From Brackiella oedipodis DSM 13743 (GTDB taxonomy: Bacteria; Pseudomonadota; Gammaproteobacteria; Burkholderiales; Burkholderiaceae_B), in the NCBI RefSeq assembly GCF_000621025.1, contig NZ_KK211206.1, positions 445,037 through 509,036 on the forward strand: 64,000 nucleotides of DNA, in the 5' to 3' direction. Shown one piece after another: positions 21,721-30,193 of the stretch (position 1 is the stretch's first letter; every line of letters starts with the position of its first letter). The position numbers and the translations under genes are program-made. Below the pieces are notes generated by a model. It was not told where the DNA came from, did no database searches, and was given only the letters and a program-made list of their open reading frames with translations.

Positions 21721-21755
21721 CCCCTGATACAGAAGTTTGACTTCTCTATCAGGGG
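21721..21755 (+). terminator. Extended hairpin terminator downstream of tRNA-Ser
   Basis: CCCCTGATA (21721-21729) with TATCAGGGG (21747-21755), an inner stem AGAAG/CTTCT after one C/C mismatch, and a TTTGA loop. It is followed by TTATTTTTT. It has good intrinsic-terminator form although no protein gene precedes it. Confidence 0.7.
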
Positions 21756-22221
21756 TTATTTTTTGCCGTAAATCATAGATTGTTGATCAACGACTTATCG
21801 CTGAATTTCACGACTAATACTACCTTCTCAAAACTTATCACTCGTAGTCCTGTAGCGCTAGCCCTCGTGCCGTGCTTGTTACTGACGTTCTGACGTTCAT
21901 AAGCTACTTTTTAGTAGCTCCCCTCATAGAGCGCCCTTACCCTGAGGCGCTACAGTGCTACCACTCTCTAGACATTGAATCGCACATATTAACCCCTAAA
22001 CACAGCTACCTTCCCTACTAAACCTCCCTACCTACAATGAGACTCAGCGATATTGGCCACCTGCTGCCATAGAATCTTGTCACACTGCACAGTCTTCAAG
22101 CATTGAATATTTATTATCATCAAAGCTCTGATGCATTGCGACACAAAAAATCCTTCTCTACAATTTTTAACTATAGTCAGCATTAACCACCACTATTTTC
22201 TTCTGTCATAAGGGCCACTTA

Positions 22222-22524
22222 ATGAACAATTTTCGGACAGCGAACCCTTCTCTCACCAACACAAGCACAGACAATATCGATCCTCAACGTCGCCAACTCC
22301 TCAAAGGTAGTCTTGGCGCCACCTCTCTTTTTATGCTAGGCGGGGCGGGGACATGGGCGCTAACTCATGCAATAACGGCAACCGCCCAGAACTCAGACTC
22401 ATACCCTGCAGATGCCGCGATCCAGACGCCAGTGCCGCCTACTCATACCGACAAAGTTACTGCTACGGCACAAGCCCGTCTGGCCTTACAACATGCCTTG
22501 CCTGCTTGGTGCGGCCTGACCTAA
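22222..22524 (+). pseudogene. Short Tat-signal ORF, probable truncated PhoX-like remnant
   Basis: A 100-codon frame opening with an ATG. Residues about 22-50 (PQRRQLLKGSLGATSLFMLGGAGTWAL) form a twin-arginine signal very like the leader of the next gene (ATRRNFLKGGIGATSLLFFGGVGALAM), with the same RR-x2-LKG-x-GATSL spacing. After the leader only about 50 low-complexity Thr/Ala-rich residues follow, with no recognisable enzyme domain, before a stop 88 bp upstream of phoX. It may be a decayed partial duplication of phoX or a tiny Tat-exported protein. The first is preferred because nothing after the signal looks foldable. Confidence 0.6.
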
Positions 22525-22554
22525 TGGCGTCTAAGCCACCGTTGTAAAAAGGTT

Positions 22555-22572
22555 TTGTAAACAAGCTGTCAT
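22555..22572 (+). promoter_or_regulatory. Candidate Pho box before phoX
   Basis: TTGTAAA (22555-22561) and CTGTCAT (22566-22572) are direct-repeat halves 11 bp apart, compared with the PhoB consensus CTGTCAT repeated every 11 bp. The second half is exact and the first matches 4 of 7. It lies about 45 bp before the phoX start, as expected for a phosphate-starvation gene. Confidence 0.45.
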
Positions 22573-22584
22573 ATAAAGCCTTTA

Positions 22585-22614
22585 CACTGTGCTTTTTTAC
22601 TATAGGGCACAGTG
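22585..22614 (+). promoter_or_regulatory. Inverted repeat overlapping the phoX translation start
   Basis: CACTGTGC (22585-22592) pairs perfectly with GCACAGTG (22607-22614) around a 14-nt loop that contains the AGGG ribosome-binding candidate. Folding in mRNA would enclose the ribosome-binding site and the alternative GTG start. Confidence 0.55.
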
Positions 22615-22617
22615 TCT

Positions 22618-24831
22618 ATGAAAAACCCAAATAATCCTGAGTACGTGGATCCTGATGATATCGGCCACAACGACTCCTGTAACCCAAGTTTTCAGGCAGT
22701 GATCAATGATCGCATTAATGCCACCCGTCGTAATTTTCTAAAAGGCGGTATTGGGGCGACCTCATTATTGTTCTTTGGTGGCGTGGGCGCACTTGCCATG
22801 CAAAAATCCGCCCAAGCCGCAAGCGCTCCTCTTGCTGCTGAACAAAATGGTGCCAAAGCGACGCTAGACGGTCTTAAATTTAATTTCAATCCGGTCGCTA
22901 AGTCTTTGCAAGATATCGTCACCGTGCCAGACAATTATCAAGTCTCCGTCTTATACGCCTGTGGTGACCCGCTCTTTAGTCACGTGCCTAAATTCAAAAA
23001 CGACGGTAGCGATAGCGATTTTGATAAACGCTCGGGCGACCACCATGATGGTATGGAATTCTTTGGTTTAAACGAACAAGGTCAAGCGGATAACGGCAAT
23101 AGCGATCAAGGTATTCTGTGTATTAACCACGAGCACATCACTCAAGTCTTTATGCATAGCAATGGCGGTACGAATAACACCACGGGTGCTCAAGCCCGCC
23201 CCGCCAGCGAAGTCGACAAAGAGATCTTGGGTCATGGCCTAAGCGTCATCAAGATTCAAAAGAAAAACGGTCAATACCAATATGTGACAGATGATAAATA
23301 CAACCGTCGCATCACTCCTCTCACGGCGGCTGTCCTAGAAGGTCCGGCCCAAGAAAGTGATTTAATTATCACCAAATTCAACCCATCGGGTAATAAATCT
23401 CAAGGTACCTTAAATAACTGTGCAACAGGCCGCACACCTTGGGGCACCATGCTCACCTGTGAAGAAAACTGGGCCGTCTACTTCCAACGCGCCAAAGAAA
23501 ATAGCCACGAAAACGACCAAAACCGCTTACACGCGCTGGAGCGTTATGGCATTAAAGCCGGTCAAGAAGGCGGTTATGACGATTTATTCCGCTGGGCCAG
23601 TGCGGGCAAAGACGATCGTTATGCCCGTTGGAATTTGGATAACCTCGGAGGCAAGGCAAGCGAAGACTACCGTAATGAAGCCAACACCTTTGGTTACGTG
23701 GTAGAGTTCGATCCATTTGATGCTAATTCACTCCTCAAAAAACGTAGCGCCCTTGGTCGTTTTGCGCATGAAAGCGCGGTTTGTCCAGAACCTGTGGCTG
23801 GTCAACCTGTGGTCTTCTATATGGGTGACGACTCCAAAAACGAATATATATATAAGTTTGTCAGCGCGGCGAAATGGGATCCAAGCGATGCGAGCAAAGG
23901 CGTACAGGCCGGTGACAAATACCTCAATAAGGGCACCTTATATGCAGCCAAATTTAATGCCGATGGCAGCGCTGAGTGGCTACCTTTAGACATCGAACAA
24001 GACGCGATTAAGCATTACGACAAATATCACTTCAAAAACCAAGGTGATGTGGTGATTAATTGCCGTGTCGCGGCCGATGCCATGGGCGCCACTAAAATGG
24101 ACCGTCCTGAATGGTGTAGTGTCAATCCACTCAATAATGAAGTGTATTTCACGCTCACCAACAACAGCAAACGCAGCGAAGACAAGATCGACGCCGCCAA
24201 CCCGCGTTTTTATAAACAAGACAAAGACGGAGAGGCCCTCAAAGGCAATGTTAACGGTCATATTATCCGTATTGCCGAAGACAATAGCGACCCAACCTCA
24301 ACCCGCATGAAATGGGATATTTATCTCTTTGGTTCGCCTGCTAGCGCCGACGCTAATGTCAATTTATCGGCGCTTAGCGACGACAACGATATGTCTTCAC
24401 CCGATGGCTTGCGCTTTAATAATCGCGGTTTATTATGGATTCAAACTGACGATAGCGCCTACACCAATAAGAGTAACTGCATGATGTTAGCGGCTTTGCC
24501 AGGTCATGTTGGTGATGGTGGCAGCTATGAGTTCAACTCAGGGGCTAAGCAAGATCACAAAATCACCACCCAAAAAGGTAAAAACCCGAACGCTGACACC
24601 TTGCGTCGTTTCTTAGTGGGACCGGTCAATTGTGAGATTACGGGGATTGTCGAGACTCCTGACAATAAAGCCTTGTTTATTAATATTCAACACCCAGGTG
24701 AAGAAACTGCCAAAGCTGATATTGGTGATCCTAACAAATGGACTAGCCATTGGCCAGGCGGTCAAGGTCAACGCCCACGTTCAGCCACGATTGTCATCAC
24801 TCGCAAAGACGGGGGTACCATCGCCGTCTAA
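22618..24831 (+). CDS. phoX: PhoX-family alkaline phosphatase (Tat-exported)
   Basis: A 737-aa enzyme of the DUF839/PhoX family, periplasmic or secreted Ca/Fe-dependent phosphomonoesterases induced by phosphate starvation. The long N-terminus carries the twin-arginine signal TRRNFLKGGIGATSLLFFGGVGALAM followed by an AQAA-like cleavage region. Family segments include CINHEHIT, GTLNNCATGRTPWGTMLTCEENW, the conserved glycine-rich strands, LGRFAHESAVC, MGDDSKNEYIYKFV, SPDGLRFNNRGLLWIQTD and VGPVNCEITGI. The ATG at 22618 is preferred over the GTG at 22612 because AGGG at 22604-22607 is too close to the latter. A candidate Pho box and a hairpin overlap the start region. Confidence 0.92.
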   Translation: MKNPNNPEYVDPDDIGHNDSCNPSFQAVINDRINATRRNFLKGGIGATSLLFFGGVGALAMQKSAQAASAPLAAEQNGAKATLDGLKFNFNPVAKSLQDIVTVPDNYQVSVLYACGDPLFSHVPKFKNDGSDSDFDKRSGDHHDGMEFFGLNEQGQADNGNSDQGILCINHEHITQVFMHSNGGTNNTTGAQARPASEVDKEILGHGLSVIKIQKKNGQYQYVTDDKYNRRITPLTAAVLEGPAQESDLIITKFNPSGNKSQGTLNNCATGRTPWGTMLTCEENWAVYFQRAKENSHENDQNRLHALERYGIKAGQEGGYDDLFRWASAGKDDRYARWNLDNLGGKASEDYRNEANTFGYVVEFDPFDANSLLKKRSALGRFAHESAVCPEPVAGQPVVFYMGDDSKNEYIYKFVSAAKWDPSDASKGVQAGDKYLNKGTLYAAKFNADGSAEWLPLDIEQDAIKHYDKYHFKNQGDVVINCRVAADAMGATKMDRPEWCSVNPLNNEVYFTLTNNSKRSEDKIDAANPRFYKQDKDGEALKGNVNGHIIRIAEDNSDPTSTRMKWDIYLFGSPASADANVNLSALSDDNDMSSPDGLRFNNRGLLWIQTDDSAYTNKSNCMMLAALPGHVGDGGSYEFNSGAKQDHKITTQKGKNPNADTLRRFLVGPVNCEITGIVETPDNKALFINIQHPGEETAKADIGDPNKWTSHWPGGQGQRPRSATIVITRKDGGTIAV

Positions 24832-24933
24832 GGCATGACCCTGAGCATGGTGGCTTATACCGCACCGTGCTCCAGCATGCTTAACCCTGCATAATCATAC
24901 AGATGGATAGCAAATGCTATCGACTTTAAATTT

Positions 24934-24963
24934 AACCGCTAAGGTCAAATAACCTTAGCGGTT
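24934..24963 (+). terminator. Bidirectional terminator between phoX and the hydroxyacyl-CoA dehydrogenase gene
   Basis: Stem AACCGCTAAGGT (24934-24945) with ACCTTAGCGGTT (24952-24963), 6-nt loop, followed by TTTTTTT. It serves phoX on the plus strand and possibly the convergent gene ending at 25026. Confidence 0.85.
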
Positions 24964-25025
24964 TTTTTTGCCCGCTGCTATCACTGCGTGAGTCGATAAA
25001 GGCTTTAAACAACAAAGGCTGATCT

Positions 25026-25964
25026 TTACTGTTGAAGGCTTTTGACTTGCTTGATGATATTGAGGTAAAAGTCACTCGCACGTTGTTCTGGATCCTTGTA
25101 CTCAAACAAGCCTGCGCCTGTTTTGACACCCAATTGGTGGTGTTTTACCTTTTCGCTTAATAAAGGGCTGGCCTCTTGGCTTTGGCTGATTTGCGGTAAG
25201 AGATTATCGAGCACGGCCGACCAGACATCTAGGCCACCTAAATCGACCACTTCCAACACCCCCGTACGTGCAAAGCGCACCGCTGGGCCGTAAGTAAAGG
25301 CACGGCTAAGATCTTGGGGACTGGCCACCTCCTCCTCATACAGGGCTAAGGCTTCGCGCACTAAAGCGGCTTGCAGACGATTGGCAATTAAGCCCGCGAC
25401 ATTTTTGTGCACCCGCACGGTTTTTTTGCCGATTTTTTGTAGGAGCTGTTCGACCGCCTGCACCGTCTCTTCGGACGTAGGCGCAAAGTCCGATAGTTCC
25501 ACTAAGGGGATTAAATGCCCTGGATTAAACCAGTGGCACTGTAAGCATCGCTGTTGCTGCGACTCAGAGAACGCGCCAATCACATCGAGCAGATTAAGAC
25601 TCGAGGTATTGCTCGCCAAAATCGCATCATTAGGCGCCAATTGCAGTAATTGCGCAAATACCTCTTGCTTGAGATCAAGCTGCTCAGGCACGGATTCAAT
25701 AACTAATTGAGCCTGCTCGACCGCCGCCTCAAGTTCGCTGGCGAGGTGAATGCACTGAGTCGCCTCTTGTACCTCTAGCTCTGCCAATAAGCCCTGCTCC
25801 TTGAGCAGGTTAAAGTCACTCTGCACCTTAGCAGGGATGGCGTCACGAACCTCATTATTCGGTTCATATACCGTCACAGTTTGGCCGGCCATGGCAAAGC
25901 TTTTGGCAATGCTCAGTCCCATGGTGCCGCCCCCTAAAATCGTAATGCGCTCAATCGCTCTCAT
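25026..25964 (-). CDS. 3-hydroxyacyl-CoA dehydrogenase family protein
   Basis: A 312-aa NAD-dependent oxidoreductase. The N-terminal Rossmann motif ITILGGGTMGLSIAKSFAMAG lies at residues 7-27, with catalytic region LQCHWFNPGHLIPLVELSDF. The C-terminal helical 3HCDH domain has AGLIANRLQAALVREALALYEE and ends GVKTGAGLFEYKD. It may oxidise 3-hydroxybutyryl-CoA, but the NPGHLIPLVE segment also occurs in carnitine and gulonate dehydrogenases, so the substrate is open. It stands alone, convergent with phoX and divergent from the TonB receptor gene. Confidence 0.85.
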   Translation of the reverse strand: MRAIERITILGGGTMGLSIAKSFAMAGQTVTVYEPNNEVRDAIPAKVQSDFNLLKEQGLLAELEVQEATQCIHLASELEAAVEQAQLVIESVPEQLDLKQEVFAQLLQLAPNDAILASNTSSLNLLDVIGAFSESQQQRCLQCHWFNPGHLIPLVELSDFAPTSEETVQAVEQLLQKIGKKTVRVHKNVAGLIANRLQAALVREALALYEEEVASPQDLSRAFTYGPAVRFARTGVLEVVDLGGLDVWSAVLDNLLPQISQSQEASPLLSEKVKHHQLGVKTGAGLFEYKDPEQRASDFYLNIIKQVKSLQQ

Positions 25965-26140
25965 GTTTACTCCCTAGCTAAAAACACCTATTTCTTAAGT
26001 TCTTATCCTAGATAAGCCAAGCCCCTAAGTCGACCTAGGGTAAACCCTGAAAGTGTTGTAAAAACTACTCATATTTAATATGAATTTCAGTAATTTTAGG
26101 AAAAATATATGACAGCTATTGAAGTTTTTAATAATTAAAA

Positions 26141-26155
26141 TGATAATGGTTACCA
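26141..26155 (+). promoter_or_regulatory. Candidate Fur box before the TonB receptor gene
   Basis: TGATAATGGTTACCA matches the 7-1-7 Fur consensus TGATAATNATTATCA at 12 of 14 fixed positions. It lies about 50 bp before the receptor start. fur itself is at 58438-58869. Confidence 0.65.
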
Positions 26156-26201
26156 ATTAAAAACATAATATTTTATTACAATTTTAATACTTAAGAAAAC
26201 T

Positions 26202-28214
26202 ATGTCACAAATAAAACTCAATACCACCCTCAAGGCGGCTCTCTCTGGCCTCGCCCTCCTCTCTCTACCACAAGTCATTTTCGCTCAAGAAGCAGACTCT
26301 AACGTTAAACGCATGGACAACATCGTTGTGACGGCTTCAGGTTCCGAGCAATTGATTGAAGATGCACCTGCCTCTATTACAGTGGTCAGTCGTCAAGACC
26401 TCGAGAAAAAGTCCTTTAATGATATTACCGACATGCTAAGAGATGTACCGGGCGTTAGCATCACGGGTGGTGGTAGTCGTAGTGACATTAGTGTACGTGG
26501 TATGTCGCCACAATATACCTTGATTTTGATTGATGGTAAGCGTCAATCCTCTCGTGAAACTCGCCCTAACTCCGATGGTCCAGGGATTGAACAAGGTTGG
26601 ATGCCACCCCTCGAAGCGATTGAACGTATCGAGGTGGTGCGTGGTCCGATGTCTTCACTCTATGGTTCAGAAGCCATGGGCGGTGTAATTAACGTCATTA
26701 CCCGTAAAGTCCCAGAAAAATGGAGCGGTAGCTTGCGTGGTGAAGCCACTATCCAAGAAGACCGTGATTCTGGTGATATCTTCGGTGGTAACTTCTTCTT
26801 AGGCGGCCCATTAATCGACAAAACCCTCGGTTTACAAATCTATGGCAAAAAACAATACCGCCAAGAAGACGATATTATCGGTGGCTTTAACCGCCAAGAT
26901 ACGACGTCCGGTACGGCTAAACTCTCCCTTAAAGCTGGTGACGATCACGACTTTGGTCTAGAAATGTCTCGCACCTTACAAGATCGTGACTCTATGACGG
27001 GTAAATCAACGGCCGAAGTTGATCCGCGCAATGGTCGTCGTTATGAAGACTCTAAGAGCCGTTATTCTCGTAACAATTACTCTTTGAGCCATAATGGTCG
27101 TTGGAGTGATATTTTCAGTACAGATTCTTATGTACAGTACGATGAGACCGAGAACCCGGGTCGTAGCATGAAGTTACGTAACACTGAAGCCGAGACCAAA
27201 GGTAATTTATTACTCGGTTCTCATGCCTTAACCTTTGGTGCTATGTACCAATACGAATCCCTCGGTGACCAAGGTAACCAATACGATAAGTCCTTGGACA
27301 AAATCACACGTTACCAATGGGCACTGTTTGCTGAGGATGAATGGTCAATCACAGACAACTTTAGTCTCACCGGTGGTGCGCGTATGACCCACGACGAGAA
27401 CTATGGTTCACACTGGACGCCACGTGCTTATGCGGTTTGGCATATCGTGCCTGAACTCACCCTCAAAGGCGGTGTGTCTTGGGGCTTTAAAGCACCGGGC
27501 TTGCGTCAATCCGTCGGTGGTTGGGGTCAAATCACTGGGGGTGGCGGTGTACCCGCTATTATCATGGGTAACCCAGATCTACAACCAGAGAAATCTGTCA
27601 GTGAAGAAATCGGCTTTATCTGGAATCCAATGGCCGAGATCAGCACCAGCTTGACCTTCTTTAATACTGACTACAAAGACAAAATCTCTGAAGTTCGTCG
27701 TTGCCAAGACAAGAAAAACTTGCCAACTTGCCACGTCGAGCCGGGTGACAAAGGTTATAAATTCATTAGTGACCGTGTCAACGTCGATAAAGCTGTGATG
27801 CGTGGTGTCGAAGCGACCGCTAACTTCCAAATCTATGATGAGTGGAGTCTCAAAACCAACTATACCTACACCTACTCTCGTCAGAAATCAGGAATTAACT
27901 CAGGTCGTCCACTGAACAAAAACCCACGTCACATGGTCAATGCCTCTTTGGATTACGACCCACGTGAGGACTTAAACCTCTGGACCCGCGTCAACTTCCG
28001 TAGCCGCACCAGTGAGTACCTCAGCCGTACGACCATGTCTGATGCTACTCCTTCATTCACCTTTGTGGATTTAGGTGTGAACTACAAAATCAGCAAAAAC
28101 TTTGATGTTGGTTTGGGTGTTTATAACGTCTTTGATAAACGCGTAACCTCTGAGGACTTTGACGCTGTTTACGATGGCCGCCGCTACTGGGCCCAAGTGA
28201 CTGCGAAGTTCTAA
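26202..28214 (+). CDS. TonB-dependent siderophore receptor (FepA-like)
   Basis: A 670-aa outer-membrane gated porin importing ferric siderophores with TonB energy. A signal peptide (LKAALSGLALLSLPQVIFAQE) precedes a TonB-box-like DNIVVTASG near residue 40. The plug domain (ITDMLRDVPGVSITGGGSRSDISVRGM, then IERIEVVRGPMSSLYGSEAMGGVINVITRK) and the barrel follow, ending YDGRRYWAQVTAKF with the terminal Phe needed for BAM assembly. The two cysteines in RRCQDKKNLPTCHVEPGD resemble an extracellular-loop disulphide of enterobactin-type receptors. No ABC transporter genes are adjacent. The candidate Fur box points to iron repression. The exact siderophore is unknown. Confidence 0.92.
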   Translation: MSQIKLNTTLKAALSGLALLSLPQVIFAQEADSNVKRMDNIVVTASGSEQLIEDAPASITVVSRQDLEKKSFNDITDMLRDVPGVSITGGGSRSDISVRGMSPQYTLILIDGKRQSSRETRPNSDGPGIEQGWMPPLEAIERIEVVRGPMSSLYGSEAMGGVINVITRKVPEKWSGSLRGEATIQEDRDSGDIFGGNFFLGGPLIDKTLGLQIYGKKQYRQEDDIIGGFNRQDTTSGTAKLSLKAGDDHDFGLEMSRTLQDRDSMTGKSTAEVDPRNGRRYEDSKSRYSRNNYSLSHNGRWSDIFSTDSYVQYDETENPGRSMKLRNTEAETKGNLLLGSHALTFGAMYQYESLGDQGNQYDKSLDKITRYQWALFAEDEWSITDNFSLTGGARMTHDENYGSHWTPRAYAVWHIVPELTLKGGVSWGFKAPGLRQSVGGWGQITGGGGVPAIIMGNPDLQPEKSVSEEIGFIWNPMAEISTSLTFFNTDYKDKISEVRRCQDKKNLPTCHVEPGDKGYKFISDRVNVDKAVMRGVEATANFQIYDEWSLKTNYTYTYSRQKSGINSGRPLNKNPRHMVNASLDYDPREDLNLWTRVNFRSRTSEYLSRTTMSDATPSFTFVDLGVNYKISKNFDVGLGVYNVFDKRVTSEDFDAVYDGRRYWAQVTAKF

Positions 28215-28225
28215 GTCAAGAAAGC

Positions 28226-28251
28226 AAAAGCGCTCCAGCGGGAGCGCTTTT
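28226..28251 (+). terminator. Rho-independent terminator after the TonB receptor gene
   Basis: Stem AAAAGCGCTCC (28226-28236) with GGAGCGCTTTT (28241-28251), 4-nt loop, followed by TTT. Confidence 0.9.
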
Positions 28252-28254
28252 TTT

Positions 28255-28657
28255 GTGCCTTTACTGGTTTTTTACTGGGTTTTTACTGGGTTTACTGGCT
28301 TGTACCCGTTCTTTTTTAAGCTTTCCAGGCCTTTATGACTAGCCTTTACTAGTCTTTACTAGCCTTTTCAAACGCATCTCGCCCTGCTTGCACAACTTGC
28401 ACTGCTCGCACTTCCCGTACCCCTCGCTCCTCTCGCTCCTCTCGCTCTTATCACTCTTTTCGCCTTTCTTGTTCTTCTTACTTTGCTTTCTTTACTTGCT
28501 CTTCTTATCTATTTGCTTCGTCCCATCTTATTTATCTTGACCTGCATGCTTGTTAATCTTGTCTAAACTTCAAACGCGCTGATGACTTTTTACACTCTTT
28601 GCCGGCATCAGGCACCGTCCTACTCAAGTAGTCGGTGTTAATAGCGCTAGCGTCTGC
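28255..28657. repeat. Short TTTACTGG repeats and a polypyrimidine tract
   Basis: No gene is visible. 28259-28310 holds several near-copies of TTTACTGG, then CTTTACTAG units. From about 28380 to 28560 the plus strand is strongly pyrimidine-biased; I count about 19 purines in 120 bases at 28411-28530. Repeated CTCGCTCCT units occur within it. Confidence 0.75.
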
Positions 28658-29911
28658 TTACTGTTTAGTCTCAAGTGTAGCCTGTGTTGGCTCATATAAA
28701 TGACTAGGAATAAAAAAGCGTGCTACTAAGCCAGACAAGAAATACGCCACCGCTAAGACCATAAAACCCAGTTTGAAGGAGCCCTGATCGGCCAATGTGC
28801 CCACCAAAATCGGCCCAAATACTGAAATACTCTTACCTGCTGTCATGACCGAACCCACCGCCGTACCCCGAAACTGCCCGGGAAAGCTTTCTGTCATATA
28901 ACTGGCCATGATTTTGTAGCTGCTACCGGCAAAAACCCCAAAAATGAGTGCAAAATACAGCACATTGTAGGTATGACTTAGGTAGGCCATCATGGGCAAG
29001 CACACCGCACTGATTATCGCGGCCCAAAAATACACAATGTGAACCCCCAGCTTATCGGCGCTATAGCCCGCCACAAAGGCCGCGATCACCATCGTGACAC
29101 TAAACATCATCATGTATTGCGTCATGAGACTATAGGGCACGAGCATAATTTTTTCGAGGAAATACGGCATCCATAAATTAACCCCATAATAGGCCAGTTG
29201 CAGACAACCACAGCTTAGTACCCAAACGATAAAAATCCTCCGCGTTAAGGTGGGCCGTTTAAGCGCTGCAAAAAAATCCTGTTGTTGCTGTTTAATGGCT
29301 CGCGATTGCCGCTGTAGCGCCTGCCACACCGGCGTTTCTGGTAGCAACCAAGGCAAGGCGATGCCCAGAACTATCGGCAGGGCCGTCACAAAATAGACGA
29401 CCCGCCAGCCTTGCGCCTGCATGAGTTGATTGGCCAGAAAGGCAGCCATAACATTGCCCGCAGTTAAGCCACTCATGAGCATAGCCATCGATAAGGTACG
29501 TCGTTGCGCAGGCACCGATTCCGACAAATAAGTCATGCAGGTCACTAAGACCATGGCCATGGCGACATCCCCCAGAAAGCGACCTAACAAAAAGCCCATA
29601 TAGCCTTGGGCAAAGCCCAATAAGGCCGTAAAGAAACTACACGCTATCACACCTAGACTTAGGACAGGGAGGCGACCCCATCGATCACAAAGCCAACCAC
29701 CCACAAACGTGCCCGTCGCCAAACCTATCATAGACCAGGTGCCAATCGTGCCCATTTGTGCCGTGCTCAGGCCAAAGTCCTCCTGAATTGCCTTCATACT
29801 GAAAGAATAAATACTATAGTCCGTGCTCTCGATCATCATGCACAAAAAGGTGAGGATGATTTTGCGCCAATAGTGCTGATCAATCGTGGTGGCGGGCATT
29901 GAATTCGACAT
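28658..29911 (-). CDS. MFS transporter
   Basis: A 417-aa inner-membrane carrier with about 12 predicted helices and a central cytoplasmic loop. The MFS loop motif is GGWLCDRWGRLPVL between helices 2 and 3, and its weaker repeat is VAGYSADKLGVHIV. LLPETPVWQAL after helix 6 and YMTESFPGQFRGTAVG resemble the sugar/aromatic-acid type (SP/AAHS-like) families. The substrate cannot be told; neighbours give no pathway hint. The ATG at 29911 starts MSNSMPATT. It is divergent from the OsmC gene. Confidence 0.87.
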   Translation of the reverse strand: MSNSMPATTIDQHYWRKIILTFLCMMIESTDYSIYSFSMKAIQEDFGLSTAQMGTIGTWSMIGLATGTFVGGWLCDRWGRLPVLSLGVIACSFFTALLGFAQGYMGFLLGRFLGDVAMAMVLVTCMTYLSESVPAQRRTLSMAMLMSGLTAGNVMAAFLANQLMQAQGWRVVYFVTALPIVLGIALPWLLPETPVWQALQRQSRAIKQQQQDFFAALKRPTLTRRIFIVWVLSCGCLQLAYYGVNLWMPYFLEKIMLVPYSLMTQYMMMFSVTMVIAAFVAGYSADKLGVHIVYFWAAIISAVCLPMMAYLSHTYNVLYFALIFGVFAGSSYKIMASYMTESFPGQFRGTAVGSVMTAGKSISVFGPILVGTLADQGSFKLGFMVLAVAYFLSGLVARFFIPSHLYEPTQATLETKQ

Positions 29912-30193
29912 AATAATGATAAAAAAAATTGACTAAATGCTGATTGATTGCGGGGATTATGCTTAGTAAATACTTACACTTACTAAATACGTGCTCAACA
30001 CGGGCTGAATACTTGATGAATCCATGTTATCGGTTTAACTGGCGCTTGACTCAGACTCGCAAGTTCCACTAGGACGACGAGACCCTAACGCGCGTTGACG
30101 CTAGACAGACTTACACCGTATTCAGTGAGCAGGCATCAAGCAAAAAATGTAAACTATATTTACATTCTTAACAATATTTTTTAGGATTTTTGC

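Larger units (their letters stand above)
21425..22221. other. Gene-poor, hairpin-rich region after tRNA-Ser
   Basis: About 800 bp without a convincing gene. The first 350 bp are very AT-rich and hold several inverted repeats: TTTTAAAAC/GTTTTAAAA at 21567-21589, the 15-bp stem at 21635-21668 and the terminator-like hairpin at 21721-21755. A further 7-bp stem, AGCTACT/AGTAGCT, lies at 21902-21919. The second half is less AT-rich with many short pyrimidine runs. No integrase, and no duplicated tRNA 3' end, was seen. Confidence 0.7.

Noticed and set aside
21331..22221. tRNA-Ser as an attachment site of an integrated element
   Set aside because: No integrase gene and no second copy of the tRNA 3' end was seen in the window.
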